This document shows, in pieces, positions 54,869-63,230 of a stretch of DNA of 64,000 bases. A program made the position numbers and the translations under genes. Source of the DNA: Nocardiopsis sp. TSRI0078. Lineage in GTDB: Bacteria > Actinomycetota > Actinomycetes > Streptosporangiales > Streptosporangiaceae. How positions within the stretch are numbered: position 1 is the first letter of the stretch; every line of letters starts with the position of its first letter. The notes beneath the pieces were generated by a model. The model ran no database searches and had not been told where the DNA came from. It saw nothing but the letters and a program-made list of their open reading frames with translations. Where the stretch lies: NCBI RefSeq assembly GCF_001905145.1, contig NZ_LWLB01000002.1, positions 66,883 through 130,882 on the forward strand, read 5' to 3'.

Positions 54869-55170
54869 CAGGGCAGGGTCCCGCAGACCGACCGGTGCGT
54901 CCACCTGTTTCACGGGTGGTGTCGGCCCTTTCCGCACGCCCTGCCCCGATCCTCAACTGGGCCCCGTCCGGGGGAGCAGGACGGTCCTGCCGGGCAGGCG
55001 GCCCGCGGTGGCCTCGGCGTGGGCGGCGGGCAGGTCGGCCACCACCCGAGAACGCCGCACCCCGAGCCCTCGCCCCCGGACGGGACGGAGGGGGAGGCGA
55101 CAGAGCGCACGTCCTCGCCGGAGAGCCCCACCGGTGGGCCGGACGGAAGCGTCGCCGGCGCGGCGCGCCC
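54869..55170. other. Gene-free stretch with an alcohol-dehydrogenase relic
   Basis: About 300 bp. The minus strand at 54953-55057 ends in a C-terminal zinc-dehydrogenase-like tail; the rest has no supported gene. Confidence 0.5.
54953..55057 (-). pseudogene. 3' remnant of a zinc-type alcohol dehydrogenase/quinone reductase
   Basis: The minus strand reads RVVADLPAAHAEATAGRLPG, then RTVLLPRTGPS and a TGA, matching the usual last 30 residues of medium-chain dehydrogenases (H-x-x-x-x-G-x-x-x-G-R/K-x-V-L). No upstream domain in frame is recognisable. Confidence 0.5.
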
Positions 55171-55914
55171 TCAGGAGCGCAGCGCGCAGTCCCCGCAGTA
55201 GCCCGCACCCGGGACCCGGTAGTACAGGCAGCACGTGGTGCGCCGGAACACCGCCGCACCCGAGGCGTCCGCCCCCGTGTAGGCACCGGTTCCGGCCAGG
55301 GACGGGCGCTCCAGCAGGTCCCCGGCCACCTCCTCGGCCCGCCCCCGCAGGGCGGGCCGGTCCGCTCCCAGTGCGCGCACGGCCCCGGCCAGGGCGGAGG
55401 CCGTGTTGCCGCGCAGCAGCCCCCGCGCCACCTTTCCCACCCCGGCCAGATCCCGCGCGACGTGCGCCATCACCCCCAGGACCACCGTGCGCTCGACCCA
55501 GTCGGCCGCCTCCGCCGCCCCTCCGGCCACCGGCGCGGCCCGCTGCTGCGAGGTGCGCAGCACCACCGGCCCCTCCCGGTGCGGGTCCCAGTGGAACCGT
55601 GCCGCGTCCAGCAGCGCCCCGTGGCACAGCGCCGCCGCCAGCACCGGCGACAGCAGCCGCGTCGCCAGCCCCTGGTGGAACACCGAGGCCGCCACCCGCC
55701 ACTCCACCGGGGCCTCCGGCCGCCCCGACAGCTGCGCCAGCCGCCCGCGCACCCGCTCCACCTCCGCGGCGAGCGTCCCGTCCTCCACGCCCGCCTCCGC
55801 ACCGCCCAACGGCAGCCATCCCGGGCCGGGAGGCCGCTCCTCCAGCGCGAAGAGCATGTTGATCCGGCCGACGTCGGCCAGCACCGGCCGCACCGCCACC
55901 CCCGCAGCGTCCAC
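55171..55914 (-). CDS. FhuF-like (2Fe-2S) iron-reductase family protein
   Basis: A 247-residue protein with the C-terminal cysteine pattern RTTCCLYYRVPGAGYCGDCA, i.e. CC-x10-C-x2-C, the unusual 2Fe-2S site of FhuF-type siderophore-iron reductases. The N-terminal domain (VLADVGRINMLFALEERPPG, VFHQGLATRLLSPVLAAALC) agrees with actinomycete members. It would reduce ferric siderophore in the cytosol to release iron. AAGGGG precedes the GTG at 55914. No siderophore transport genes are adjacent. Confidence 0.87.
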   Translation of the reverse strand: MDAAGVAVRPVLADVGRINMLFALEERPPGPGWLPLGGAEAGVEDGTLAAEVERVRGRLAQLSGRPEAPVEWRVAASVFHQGLATRLLSPVLAAALCHGALLDAARFHWDPHREGPVVLRTSQQRAAPVAGGAAEAADWVERTVVLGVMAHVARDLAGVGKVARGLLRGNTASALAGAVRALGADRPALRGRAEEVAGDLLERPSLAGTGAYTGADASGAAVFRRTTCCLYYRVPGAGYCGDCALRS

Positions 55915-56011
55915 TCCGACCCCTTCTCCGTCCTCGGGAGACGTACCGGTAGTGCCAGCACCACCCCCACCTCACGTGCTGATGACCTCGTGTCACGGGG
56001 GCCGTGAAACC

Positions 56012-56017
56012 TAGATT
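56012..56017 (+). promoter_or_regulatory. -10 hexamer, leaderless start
   Basis: TAGATT ends 6 bases before the GTG at 56024; no Shine-Dalgarno is present. Confidence 0.55.
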
Positions 56018-56023
56018 GGTGCC

Positions 56024-57421
56024 GTGACCGGTCAGAGCACACACGACAGCGCGAGCGGCGGGAGCGGGGCCTTCCCGCCCTCCCTCTCCGGTCTGCCCCG
56101 CGTCGCAGAAGCCTACGGGGCCGCCTGGAGGGTGCGCCTGGTCGAGGTCCTGCACCTGATGACCTCCCTGGCCCTGGCCCTGTTCTACCTGGCGCCCGCG
56201 TTCATGCTCATCGTCTCGGCCACCTGGATCGGCTTCGCGGCCACCGCGCCCTGGCAGCCCGACGTGCCCCGGCGCGATCCCGACCGGCCGGCCGTCGACG
56301 CCGTCGCCTTCCTGGTGGCCCTTCCCGTCGCCGCGACTCTGCTTGCTCGCCTGGCCTGCCGCGTCCAGCGCAACCGGCTGGACAACGTGTTCGGGATCGT
56401 GGAGACCAGCCCGCCCGACCCCCTGGCCGCCCACACCCCGCTCCTGCGCGCCTGGCGGTTCCTGTTCGGCCGAGACGCCTGGTCCGCGGTCGTCTACAGC
56501 ACCGTCGCCGGAGCCCACGGCCTCCTGGCCGCGGGCGCGGTGGTGCTGCTGGTGGTGTGCGGCGGAGCGACCGCCGCCGGCGCCCTGGTCGGCATCGTGT
56601 TCGTACTGGCCCAGGGCGCCCCCGGCGACCTGGTCGGCCCGCTGGTCCTGGTGGTGGTAGGACCGCTGTGCGCCCTGGTGGGCCTGCGCCTGGCCCCCTT
56701 CGTCGTGGCCACCGAGGTCCTGCTGCACCGCATGTTGCTGTTCGAGGCCCCCGAGGTGCGCATCCGCCGCCGCCTGGTCCACGTCCAGGACAGCCGCCTG
56801 CGCATGGTCGACGCCGCCGAGTCCGAGCGGCGCCGCATCGAGCGCGACCTGCACGACGGCGCCCAGCAAAGGCTCCTCGCCCTGTCCATGACCCTGACCC
56901 GGGCCCGCTCACGTGTGGGTACCGACCCCGAGACGGTCCTGGAACTGATCACCGAGGCCCAGCGCGAGTCCCGCGAGGTCATGGACGAGCTGCGCCAGGT
57001 CGCGCGCGGACTCCACCCCAGGGTCCTGACCGACCACGGACTGGGCGCGGCCCTGCCCGTGGCCGCCGGACGCGCCCCGGTGCCCGTGCGGGTCGACGTC
57101 GAACTGGGGGAGCGTCCCTCCCCGCGGGCCGAGGGGGTGGCCTACTACGTGGCCTGCGAGGCGCTCACCAACATCGCCAAGCACGCCGGGGCCGCGCGGG
57201 TCACCGTGGCCGCCGAGCGGATACCGCGCCCGGCCCGGCGCGGCGGCGACCTGCTGCGGCTCACCGTCACCGACGACGGCGCCGGAGGGGCCGACCCCGA
57301 GGCGGGCACGGGCCTGTACGGCCTGTGGGACCGCGTGGACGCGGTCGACGGCACCCTGACCGTGCACAGCCCCTCGGGTGAGGGCACTGTCCTGACCGCC
57401 GACATCCCATGGGAGGCATGA
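56024..57421 (+). CDS. Sensor histidine kinase with N-terminal putative sensor domain
   Basis: A 465-residue kinase. Four membrane helices (about residues 48-72, 92-112, 160-180 and 185-225) form the Putative sensor-type module seen in actinomycete kinases. The phospho-acceptor motif RRRIERDLHDGAQQRLLALS puts His near 277, and the HATPase has EALTNIAKHAGAARVTVAAE and GTGLYGLWDRVDAVDG. It signals to the next gene, whose ATG overlaps its TGA (ATGA). The GTG start is fixed by the -10 hexamer 6 bases upstream. Confidence 0.92.
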   Translation: MTGQSTHDSASGGSGAFPPSLSGLPRVAEAYGAAWRVRLVEVLHLMTSLALALFYLAPAFMLIVSATWIGFAATAPWQPDVPRRDPDRPAVDAVAFLVALPVAATLLARLACRVQRNRLDNVFGIVETSPPDPLAAHTPLLRAWRFLFGRDAWSAVVYSTVAGAHGLLAAGAVVLLVVCGGATAAGALVGIVFVLAQGAPGDLVGPLVLVVVGPLCALVGLRLAPFVVATEVLLHRMLLFEAPEVRIRRRLVHVQDSRLRMVDAAESERRRIERDLHDGAQQRLLALSMTLTRARSRVGTDPETVLELITEAQRESREVMDELRQVARGLHPRVLTDHGLGAALPVAAGRAPVPVRVDVELGERPSPRAEGVAYYVACEALTNIAKHAGAARVTVAAERIPRPARRGGDLLRLTVTDDGAGGADPEAGTGLYGLWDRVDAVDGTLTVHSPSGEGTVLTADIPWEA

Positions 57422-58122
57422 CCGTGTACACCAGCGCCAACCCCGTACCGCCCGCCGAGAAGGGCCCGCGGGTGGTCATCGCCGAGGACTCGGTGCTGCT
57501 GCGCAGCGGGATGGCCCGGCTGCTGGAGGACTCGGGTGTGGAGATCGTCGAGCAGGTCGGCGACGCCGAGGCGCTGCTGCGCGCGGTGGAGGAGAACCCC
57601 GGCGTGGACCTGTGCCTGGTCGACATCCGCATGCCGCCCACCTACTCCGAGGAGGGCATCCAGGCGGGCATCGCCATCCGCCAGCGGTACCCGGAGGTGG
57701 CGGTGCTGCTGCTGTCCCAGCACGTGGTCAGCCGCTACGCCGCCGACCTGCTGGGCGGCGGGTCCAGCAAGGTCGGCTACCTGCTCAAGGACCGGGTCGC
57801 CGACATCGACGAGTTCCTGGGGGTGCTGCGCCGGGTGGCCGGCGGAGGCGCCGCCATCGATCCCGAGGTGGTCTCGCAGCTGCTCAGCAGGAGCCGGGAC
57901 AGCGCGCTGGACCGCCTCACCCCCCGCGAGACCGAGGTGCTGGAGGTGATGGCACAGGGACTCAACAACGCGGGTATCGCGGCCCGGCTGACCGTCACCG
58001 AACGCGCCGTGGAAAAGCACATCCGCTCGATCTTCACCAAGCTCGACCTGGGCCAGGACGACCACGACCACCGCAGGGTCCAGGCCGTCCTGCGCTACCT
58101 GCGCGGCGCGGACCGGGCCTGA
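57418..58122 (+). CDS. NarL/LuxR-type response regulator
   Basis: A 234-residue regulator. Receiver: acidic pair near residues 23-24, phospho-acceptor Asp69 (LCLVDIRMPP), Lys124 (YLLKDR). DNA-binding domain: LTPRETEVLEVMAQGLNNAG, TVTERAVEKHIRSIFTKLDL. An N-terminal extension of about 17 residues precedes the receiver. The ATG at 57418 overlaps the kinase stop; the ATG at 57409 is less likely. The downstream DUF4097 gene, 38 bp away, is the probable target or an effector of the same envelope-stress response. Confidence 0.92.
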   Translation: MTVYTSANPVPPAEKGPRVVIAEDSVLLRSGMARLLEDSGVEIVEQVGDAEALLRAVEENPGVDLCLVDIRMPPTYSEEGIQAGIAIRQRYPEVAVLLLSQHVVSRYAADLLGGGSSKVGYLLKDRVADIDEFLGVLRRVAGGGAAIDPEVVSQLLSRSRDSALDRLTPRETEVLEVMAQGLNNAGIAARLTVTERAVEKHIRSIFTKLDLGQDDHDHRRVQAVLRYLRGADRA

Positions 58123-58160
58123 CCGCTCACAGGGGGCGCGAGCCCCGGAAAGGAAAGACA

Positions 58161-59132
58161 GTGACATTCAAGGCGCGGGGCCTGTACGCCTCGTCGAGCA
58201 AGGAGCCGCGCAGGTTCCGCGTGGGGCCGTGGCTGCTCCTGGGCGCGGTGCTGGTGGCGGCCCTGGTGGTGGCGACCGCGTTCTCGGTCCTGGGCAGCGT
58301 GGGCGTGGACCACGGCGACCGGAGCGACACCTTCGACGGCGCCCCGGCCGTGCGGATCGACAACCGTACCGGGGGCGAGGTCACCCTCACCAGTGGCGGC
58401 GACGGGGTTCGGGTGGACCGCACCCTGCGGGGAACCCCTCTCACCGAACCCGAGGAGACCATCCGCGAGGACGGGGACGCCCTGCGGGTGGAGGCGCTCT
58501 GCGCGGGTGTGCCGTTCCTCGGCCACTGCTCGATCGACTACGAGGTGGCCGTCCCGGTGGGGACCGAGGTGGTCGTGGAGACCATCAGCGGCCGGATCAG
58601 CGTCCGGGGCGTCGACGGCCTCCTGGACCTGTCCAGCACCAGCGGCGAGGTGGAGGTGGCGGGCAACAGCGGCGACGTCACCGTCGAGACCACCAGCGGC
58701 GGGATCGACGTGTCCGAGGTGGAGGGGTCCCTGGTCGCCGAGACCACCAGCGGGGAGATCACCGCCGCGGGCGCGGGTGAGCGCCTGGAGGCCAGCAGCA
58801 CGTCCGGGGAGGTGGACGTGTCCGGGTTCGAGGCGCGCACGGTCGTGGCCGAGACCACCAGCGGCGGCCTGGAGCTGGGCGGGGGCTTCACCGAGGCGCG
58901 GGCCTCCACGGTCTCGGGGAGTATCGGGGTCGCCACCGACGAGGCCTTCGACCTGCTGGCTCTGGAGAGCACCAGCGGCGGGATCGACGTGCGGGTACCC
59001 GAGGGCACCTACGACGTCACCGGCGAGTCCACGTCCGGCGGGCGCGAGGTGGAGGTGGACACCTCCCCGGGGGCGGACGCGCGTATCGAGGCCGACACCG
59101 TCAGCGGCTCCCTGACCGTCACCTCCGGTTAG
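58161..59132 (+). CDS. DUF4097-family surface protein with repeated Ser/Thr-Ser-Gly motif
   Basis: A 323-residue protein with one N-terminal membrane helix (WLLLGAVLVAALVVATAFSV, residues 27-50) and an extracellular right-handed beta-helix-like domain. The hallmark is a repeated strand with (S/T)TSG: SSTSGEVEVAGNSG, ETTSGGIDVSEVEG, ETTSGEITAAGAGE, SSTSGEVDVSGFEA, ETTSGGLELGG, ESTSGGIDVRVPEG and others, roughly every 20-23 residues. DUF4097 proteins are often encoded with PspC or two-component genes and linked to envelope stress. The GTG start follows AAAGGAA. Its stop overlaps the convergent gene's stop by four bases. Confidence 0.87.
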   Translation: MTFKARGLYASSSKEPRRFRVGPWLLLGAVLVAALVVATAFSVLGSVGVDHGDRSDTFDGAPAVRIDNRTGGEVTLTSGGDGVRVDRTLRGTPLTEPEETIREDGDALRVEALCAGVPFLGHCSIDYEVAVPVGTEVVVETISGRISVRGVDGLLDLSSTSGEVEVAGNSGDVTVETTSGGIDVSEVEGSLVAETTSGEITAAGAGERLEASSTSGEVDVSGFEARTVVAETTSGGLELGGGFTEARASTVSGSIGVATDEAFDLLALESTSGGIDVRVPEGTYDVTGESTSGGREVEVDTSPGADARIEADTVSGSLTVTSG

Positions 59133-59521
59133 GGACTCCCGGCGCGCTCGAAGCGCAGCGCCGCCCAGTCCGAGTCGATCGGCACCTGGGCGGTGCTGCG
59201 CCACCCGGAGTCGATGAGGAGGTCCCAGCCCTTGTCCGCGGCCAGGTCGGTGATGATCGTTCCGCCGCGCTGGGGATAGCACACCCACAGGCGGGTACGC
59301 GGCCCCACCGCGGCCAGCGTCCGGGGCACCTCCCGATCCACGGTCCCCCGGTCCAGGGCGAACAGGTGGACGTCGTCGTACTCCGCGCCCTCGAGGGGAC
59401 CCAGGTCGACGTGGATGTCGGGGGGCGGGTCCAGCAGTCGCAGGTAGCGCTCCGGAGCGTTGAGAACGAGCAACCGGTCACCGGGCTGTACCCCGAGCCT
59501 CTGGGAGAGGGTCTTCGTCAT
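59129..59521 (-). CDS. Conserved hypothetical protein, DUF3052-like
   Basis: A 130-residue cytosolic protein. TLSQRLGVQPGDRLLVLNAP, ERYLRLLDPPPDIHVDLGPL and the final VPIDSDWAALRFERAG resemble DUF3052-type proteins, which begin with a similar GVxPG motif and end near DWSALRF. No catalytic residues are evident. AGGAGGAC precedes the ATG at 59521. It converges tail to tail on the DUF4097 gene. Confidence 0.7.
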   Translation of the reverse strand: MTKTLSQRLGVQPGDRLLVLNAPERYLRLLDPPPDIHVDLGPLEGAEYDDVHLFALDRGTVDREVPRTLAAVGPRTRLWVCYPQRGGTIITDLAADKGWDLLIDSGWRSTAQVPIDSDWAALRFERAGSP

Positions 59522-59637
59522 GTCCTCCTCCGTTCGTGGCCTACGGGCGGCCTCGCCCGCCTCCCTGGACACCGTACGGTCCCCCGGCGGGGAATCCGAG
59601 TACCTTCCCCGCCTCGATCCCGAGATGACCGGGTTTT

Positions 59638-59643
59638 TAGGAT
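59638..59643 (+). promoter_or_regulatory. -10 hexamer, leaderless start
   Basis: TAGGAT ends 6 bases before the ATG at 59650; no Shine-Dalgarno is present. Confidence 0.55.
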
Positions 59644-59649
59644 GCTCTC

Positions 59650-60666
59650 ATGACAGATGACAACGGCGGACTGCGCTGGGGCGTGGTCGGGACCGGCGGT
59701 ATCGCGCACTCCTTCGTCGAAGGGCTCAGGGCCACCCCCACGGCCCGGATCACCGCGGTCGGATCGCGCACCCGGGAGCGGGCCGAGGAGTTCGCCGACG
59801 CCTGGGGCATCCCCGAACGCCACGGCAGCTACGAGGACCTTGCCAGGAGCCCCGAGGTGGACGCCGTGTACGTGGCCACCCCCCACCCCTGGCACCATCC
59901 CAACACTCTGACCTGCCTGAACGCGGGCAAGCACGTGCTGGTCGAAAAGCCCATGGCCATGAACGCCCTCCAGGTGGCGGAGATGGTGGCGGCCGCCCGC
60001 GACAACGACCGCTTCCTGATGGAGGCGATGTGGACCCGCTACCTGCCCGCCTACCGCCTGGTGCGCGACCTGGTCGGGGACGGGGCGATCGGCGAGGTGT
60101 CCTGGATCTCGGCCGAGTTCGGCAGCAACGTCCCCTACGACCCCGACCACCGGATCTTCAACGCCGACCTGGGCGGCGGCGCCCTGCTCGACCTGGGCGT
60201 GTACCCCCTGGCCCTCGCCTCCCACTACCTGGGCGAGCTGACCGTCGTGGGCGCCACCCGGAAGCTGTCGCCCGACCGGATGGTGGACACCCACACCACC
60301 GTGCTCGTGCGCGGCGAGAACGGCGGCACCGGCTCGCTGGCGTGCTCCTCGCGCGCCACTCTGCCCAACCGGGCGGTGCTGGCCGGATCCGGAGGGTGGC
60401 TGGAGATCCCGCACTTCTGGGCGGCCACCGAGGTGGTACTGCACCGCGACGGACACGAGCCGGAGGAGTTCCACCGGCCCTTCCGCGCCAACGGCTACGA
60501 GTACGAGGCCGAGGAGGTCGCGCGCCGCGTGGCCGCGGGCGAGCGCGAGAGCCCCGACATGCCCTGGGCGGAGAGCCTGCGCCTGGCCCGGCTCACCGAC
60601 CGGATCCGCGACATGGGCGGCCTGGTCTACAGCCCGGCCACCGTCAAGGCCGTGCCCCTGGCATGA
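59650..60666 (+). CDS. Gfo/Idh/MocA-family oxidoreductase
   Basis: A 338-residue NAD(P)-dependent dehydrogenase. Rossmann motif GVVGTGGIAHSFVEG, central VYVATPHPWHHPNTLTCLNA, signature HVLVEKPMAMN near residue 98, and C-terminal GGGALLDLGVYPLALASHYL with the conserved D-x-G-x-Y region; this is the dimeric dihydrodiol/trans-1,2-dihydrobenzene or xylose dehydrogenase-like subgroup. It differs from the two cluster enzymes at 11.3-13.8 kb and is not obviously part of that pathway. Its 3' end overlaps the convergent gene by 23 bp. Confidence 0.9.
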   Translation: MTDDNGGLRWGVVGTGGIAHSFVEGLRATPTARITAVGSRTRERAEEFADAWGIPERHGSYEDLARSPEVDAVYVATPHPWHHPNTLTCLNAGKHVLVEKPMAMNALQVAEMVAAARDNDRFLMEAMWTRYLPAYRLVRDLVGDGAIGEVSWISAEFGSNVPYDPDHRIFNADLGGGALLDLGVYPLALASHYLGELTVVGATRKLSPDRMVDTHTTVLVRGENGGTGSLACSSRATLPNRAVLAGSGGWLEIPHFWAATEVVLHRDGHEPEEFHRPFRANGYEYEAEEVARRVAAGERESPDMPWAESLRLARLTDRIRDMGGLVYSPATVKAVPLA

Positions 60667-61564
60667 GTCCGGCCGGGCCCGCCCCGCCGGGAGCGGTCCC
60701 GGCGACCGGGTCCGCGGGCTCGGCGCCGCGCACGGGACGACCGCCGACCGCGGGCATGTTGCGGACCTGCGCCCGCAGCACGCGTGCGGCGGTGGCCCGG
60801 GCCAGGACGGGCGCGCTGGTGCGGGCCACGACCAGGACGGCGTCCTTGGGGCCGACCCGGTGGGCGAAGTAGTCGTCGAGCGGGGTGTGGCCGCTGCGGG
60901 GCCGGGTGCCGTAGACCTCGCCGTCGAACATGCGGTAGGCGTCGCGGACGAGCAGGGTGTCGGTCTCCAGGCGGGGGCCGTCGCCCAGCCACTCCGCGGC
61001 CTCGCCCGCGATGCGCCGGACCAGAGCGGGGAGGGGCCGGAGCTCGTTGGGGAAGACGCGGGCGGCGCCCAGGCCCTTGCGCCATCCGGCGTAGACCGCC
61101 GGGTGGCGGGTGCGCAGGACCACGTAGGTGCGCCGGAGCGGGTGGAGGAGGACCTCGCGGGCCAGGAAGTGGGTCATCAGGGCGGCGGAGAGGCCGAACC
61201 GGCGGTGGGCGGGGACCACGCCCGCGGCGTCCAGGTAGAGGGCGCGCCGGGAGGCGAAGCGGCGGCGGTGGTACCCGCCCCAGCCGACGGGGGAGCCGTC
61301 GGGGCCCAGGATGAGCGCCAGGGTGGCGATCTGGTCGAAGAATCCGGCCTCGACACGGGTGCGCCAGTAGCCGGAGTGGTCGGCGCCGAAGGCGCGCGCG
61401 GCCAGCTCGCGCAGGGTGTGGTGGAGGCGCTCGCGGCAGGGAGGTGCCAGGGCGGCGGGGGAGTCCCAGCGGGCGACGCGGTAGCCGGGGCACAAGTCCC
61501 GCACGATGGGCGGCGCGCTCAGACCGCGCAGTTCGGGGCTCTTGATCTGGACGGACACCTGCAC
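60644..61564 (-). CDS. GNAT-like N-acyltransferase domain protein
   Basis: A 306-residue protein of the acetyltransferase fold: LRELAARAFGADHSGYWRTR, LALILGPDGSPVGWGGYHRR, a beta-bulge LYLDAAGVVPAHRRFGLSAA LMTHFL with an acyl-CoA-type loop, and VVLRTRHPAVYAGWRKGLGA. The C-terminal 100 residues are basic and poorly conserved. Function unknown. Three adjacent GTGs are possible starts; 61564 has AAGG five bases upstream and is used here. Confidence 0.65.
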   Translation of the reverse strand: MQVSVQIKSPELRGLSAPPIVRDLCPGYRVARWDSPAALAPPCRERLHHTLRELAARAFGADHSGYWRTRVEAGFFDQIATLALILGPDGSPVGWGGYHRRRFASRRALYLDAAGVVPAHRRFGLSAALMTHFLAREVLLHPLRRTYVVLRTRHPAVYAGWRKGLGAARVFPNELRPLPALVRRIAGEAAEWLGDGPRLETDTLLVRDAYRMFDGEVYGTRPRSGHTPLDDYFAHRVGPKDAVLVVARTSAPVLARATAARVLRAQVRNMPAVGGRPVRGAEPADPVAGTAPGGAGPAGLMPGARP

Positions 61565-61702
61565 CACTGCCTTCGTTACTCCTCGGGTATGGATGACTCC
61601 CCAAAGTAGCGTTTTTGGCGTGCGTGCGGGCGGACTTCGTTGAACCGGAGGGTGGCGAGGCCATTCTTGCCGCGAGGCAACTTCCACGGTCGGTAGGCAG
61701 AC

Positions 61703-62266
61703 ATGTGCGCACGACCGCTACCGGACTGGCTCATCCCCCCGACCAGAGGATTCAGGGCCGAGGACCTGGACGCCCTGCCCCCGCACACCGGACTGATCGA
61801 CGGAAGCCTCGTCCTCATGAGCCCTCAGCCGGGCTTTCACAGTGTGGTGTTGGACCTGCTCACCGCCGGACTGCGGCGTACGGTTCCGCCCCACCGCCGT
61901 GTGCGCCGGGAGATGACGGTCACGCTCGGGCCGCGACAGCGACCCGAACCCGATCATCGTGGTGGACGCCGAGGCGGTGGACAACCGTCAGAGCACCTTT
62001 CCCCGGAGGCGGTGGCGCTCGCGGTCGAGGTCGTGTCGCCCGAATCCGTGGAAAGGGACAGGCACCGCGAACCCCAGCTCTACGCGGAGGCGGGCATCCC
62101 GCACTTCTGGCGGGTGGAGAACAACGACAACGCGCCCGTGGTGTACGTGTACGAACTGGATCCCGCCAAAGTCCGTTACGTACCCACCGGCATCCATCAT
62201 GAGCGGCTCAAGGTCGAGCTCCCCTACTCCGTCGACATCGACCTGACCGAGGTCGACCGACTGTGA
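61703..62266 (+). pseudogene. Uma2-family endonuclease gene with two compensating frameshifts
   Basis: The 187-codon frame begins RGFRAEDLDALPPHTGLIDG SLVLMSP and ends VEVVSPESVERDRHREPQLY, FWRVENNDNAPVVYVYELD, as in Uma2 (DUF820) PD-(D/E)xK nuclease-like proteins. Between about 61929 and 61998 the protein reads a basic, Gly-rich stretch; the +1 frame there instead gives RDSDPNPIIVVDAEAVDNRQ STF, which is the expected core strand. So there is one extra base near a GGGCC run and one missing base in a CCCC run. As written the core catalytic Asp is lost. Either a decayed gene or two sequence errors. Confidence 0.75.
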
Positions 62267-62273
62267 GCCGGTG

Positions 62274-63230
62274 TCAGCCGGAGGCCGCCGCGCGGTGGAA
62301 CCTGGTGGCCAGGCGAGCCATGTGCCCGCGCAGCTCGTCCGGTTCCTCCACCTCCATGTCCATGTCGAGCATGCCCAGGTAGCAGGCCATGTGCAGCAGT
62401 GAGTCCCCGGAGCACACCAGTACGCACGAGCGCTCGTCCACCGGCTCGATCCGCCCGTGGGCGCCGGCCGTACGCTCGGCCTCCTCCGCTGGGACGAACA
62501 GCCTGATCCGCGCCCGTACGGGCCACATGTGCACGTTCATCCGCTCCTCCAGGTAGGCGACCACGCCCTGCTCGGGCGGGTCGCGCGGGGGCACGCGCGG
62601 GCCGGTCGGGGTGAGCGGGCGCATCCGGTCCACCCGGAAGGTGCGCCAATCGTCGCGGACGGTGTCCCAGGCCACCAGGTACCAGCGCCGCCCCCGCGCG
62701 ACCAGCCGGTGGGGCTCCACGGTCCGGCGTGAGGCACTGCCGTCGTGGCTCTCGTAGTCGAAGCGCAACCGCTCGCTGTCCCGGCAGGTGGCGGCCACCA
62801 GGGCCAGGGTGTCGGCGTCGACCGCGGGTCCCCCGGAGGGCATGGGGACGGTGAAGGTCCCCAGCGCGTCCACCCGGCGGCGCAACCGCGAGGGCAGGAC
62901 CTGCAACAGCTTGGCCAGGGCTCGCACCGAGGTCTCCTCGATCCCCGACACCCCGCCCTGGGCGGCGGTGCGCAGCCCCACGGCGACCGCCACGGCCTCG
63001 TCGTCGTCCAGCAGCAGCGGCGGCAGGGAGGCGCCCGCACCGAGCTGGTAGCCGCCCCCGGTGCCCATGGTCGCCTGGATGGGATAGCCCAGCTCGCGCA
63101 GCCGGTCCACGTCCCGGCGCACGGTGCGCGGGCTCACCCGGAGCCGTTCGGCGAGTTCGCCGCCCGGCCAGTCCTTGCGTGTCTGCAGAAGGGACAACAG
63201 GCGCAGCAGGCGCGCGGAGGTCGCTCTCAT
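62274..63230 (-). CDS. YafY-type WYL-domain transcriptional regulator
   Basis: A 318-residue regulator. The N-terminal helix-turn-helix of the DeoR type (RLLRLLSLLQTRKDWPGGEL, RLRVSPRTVRRDVDRLRELG) is followed by the WYL domain (VEPHRLVARGRRWYLVAWDT, DWRTFRVDRMRPLTPTG) and a WCX C-terminal extension. WYL domains bind nucleotides or other negatively charged ligands; related regulators control stress, DNA damage or defence genes. The ATG at 63230 overlaps the TGA of the upstream MFS gene (ATGA), so the two are coupled. It abuts the Uma2 gene. Confidence 0.92.
   Translation of the reverse strand: MRATSARLLRLLSLLQTRKDWPGGELAERLRVSPRTVRRDVDRLRELGYPIQATMGTGGGYQLGAGASLPPLLLDDDEAVAVAVGLRTAAQGGVSGIEETSVRALAKLLQVLPSRLRRRVDALGTFTVPMPSGGPAVDADTLALVAATCRDSERLRFDYESHDGSASRRTVEPHRLVARGRRWYLVAWDTVRDDWRTFRVDRMRPLTPTGPRVPPRDPPEQGVVAYLEERMNVHMWPVRARIRLFVPAEEAERTAGAHGRIEPVDERSCVLVCSGDSLLHMACYLGMLDMDMEVEEPDELRGHMARLATRFHRAAASG

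Noticed and set aside
54953..56869. A 638-codon minus-strand frame covering the FhuF-like and kinase genes
   Set aside because: Mostly antisense of the histidine kinase and out of frame with the FhuF-like gene; only its last 34 codons look like a relic.
58620..59060. DNA tandem repeat inside the DUF4097 gene
   Set aside because: The ACCAGCGGC-like units reflect the protein's repeated Thr-Ser-Gly motif; spacing varies and the surrounding bases differ, so this is coding periodicity rather than a mobile or satellite repeat.
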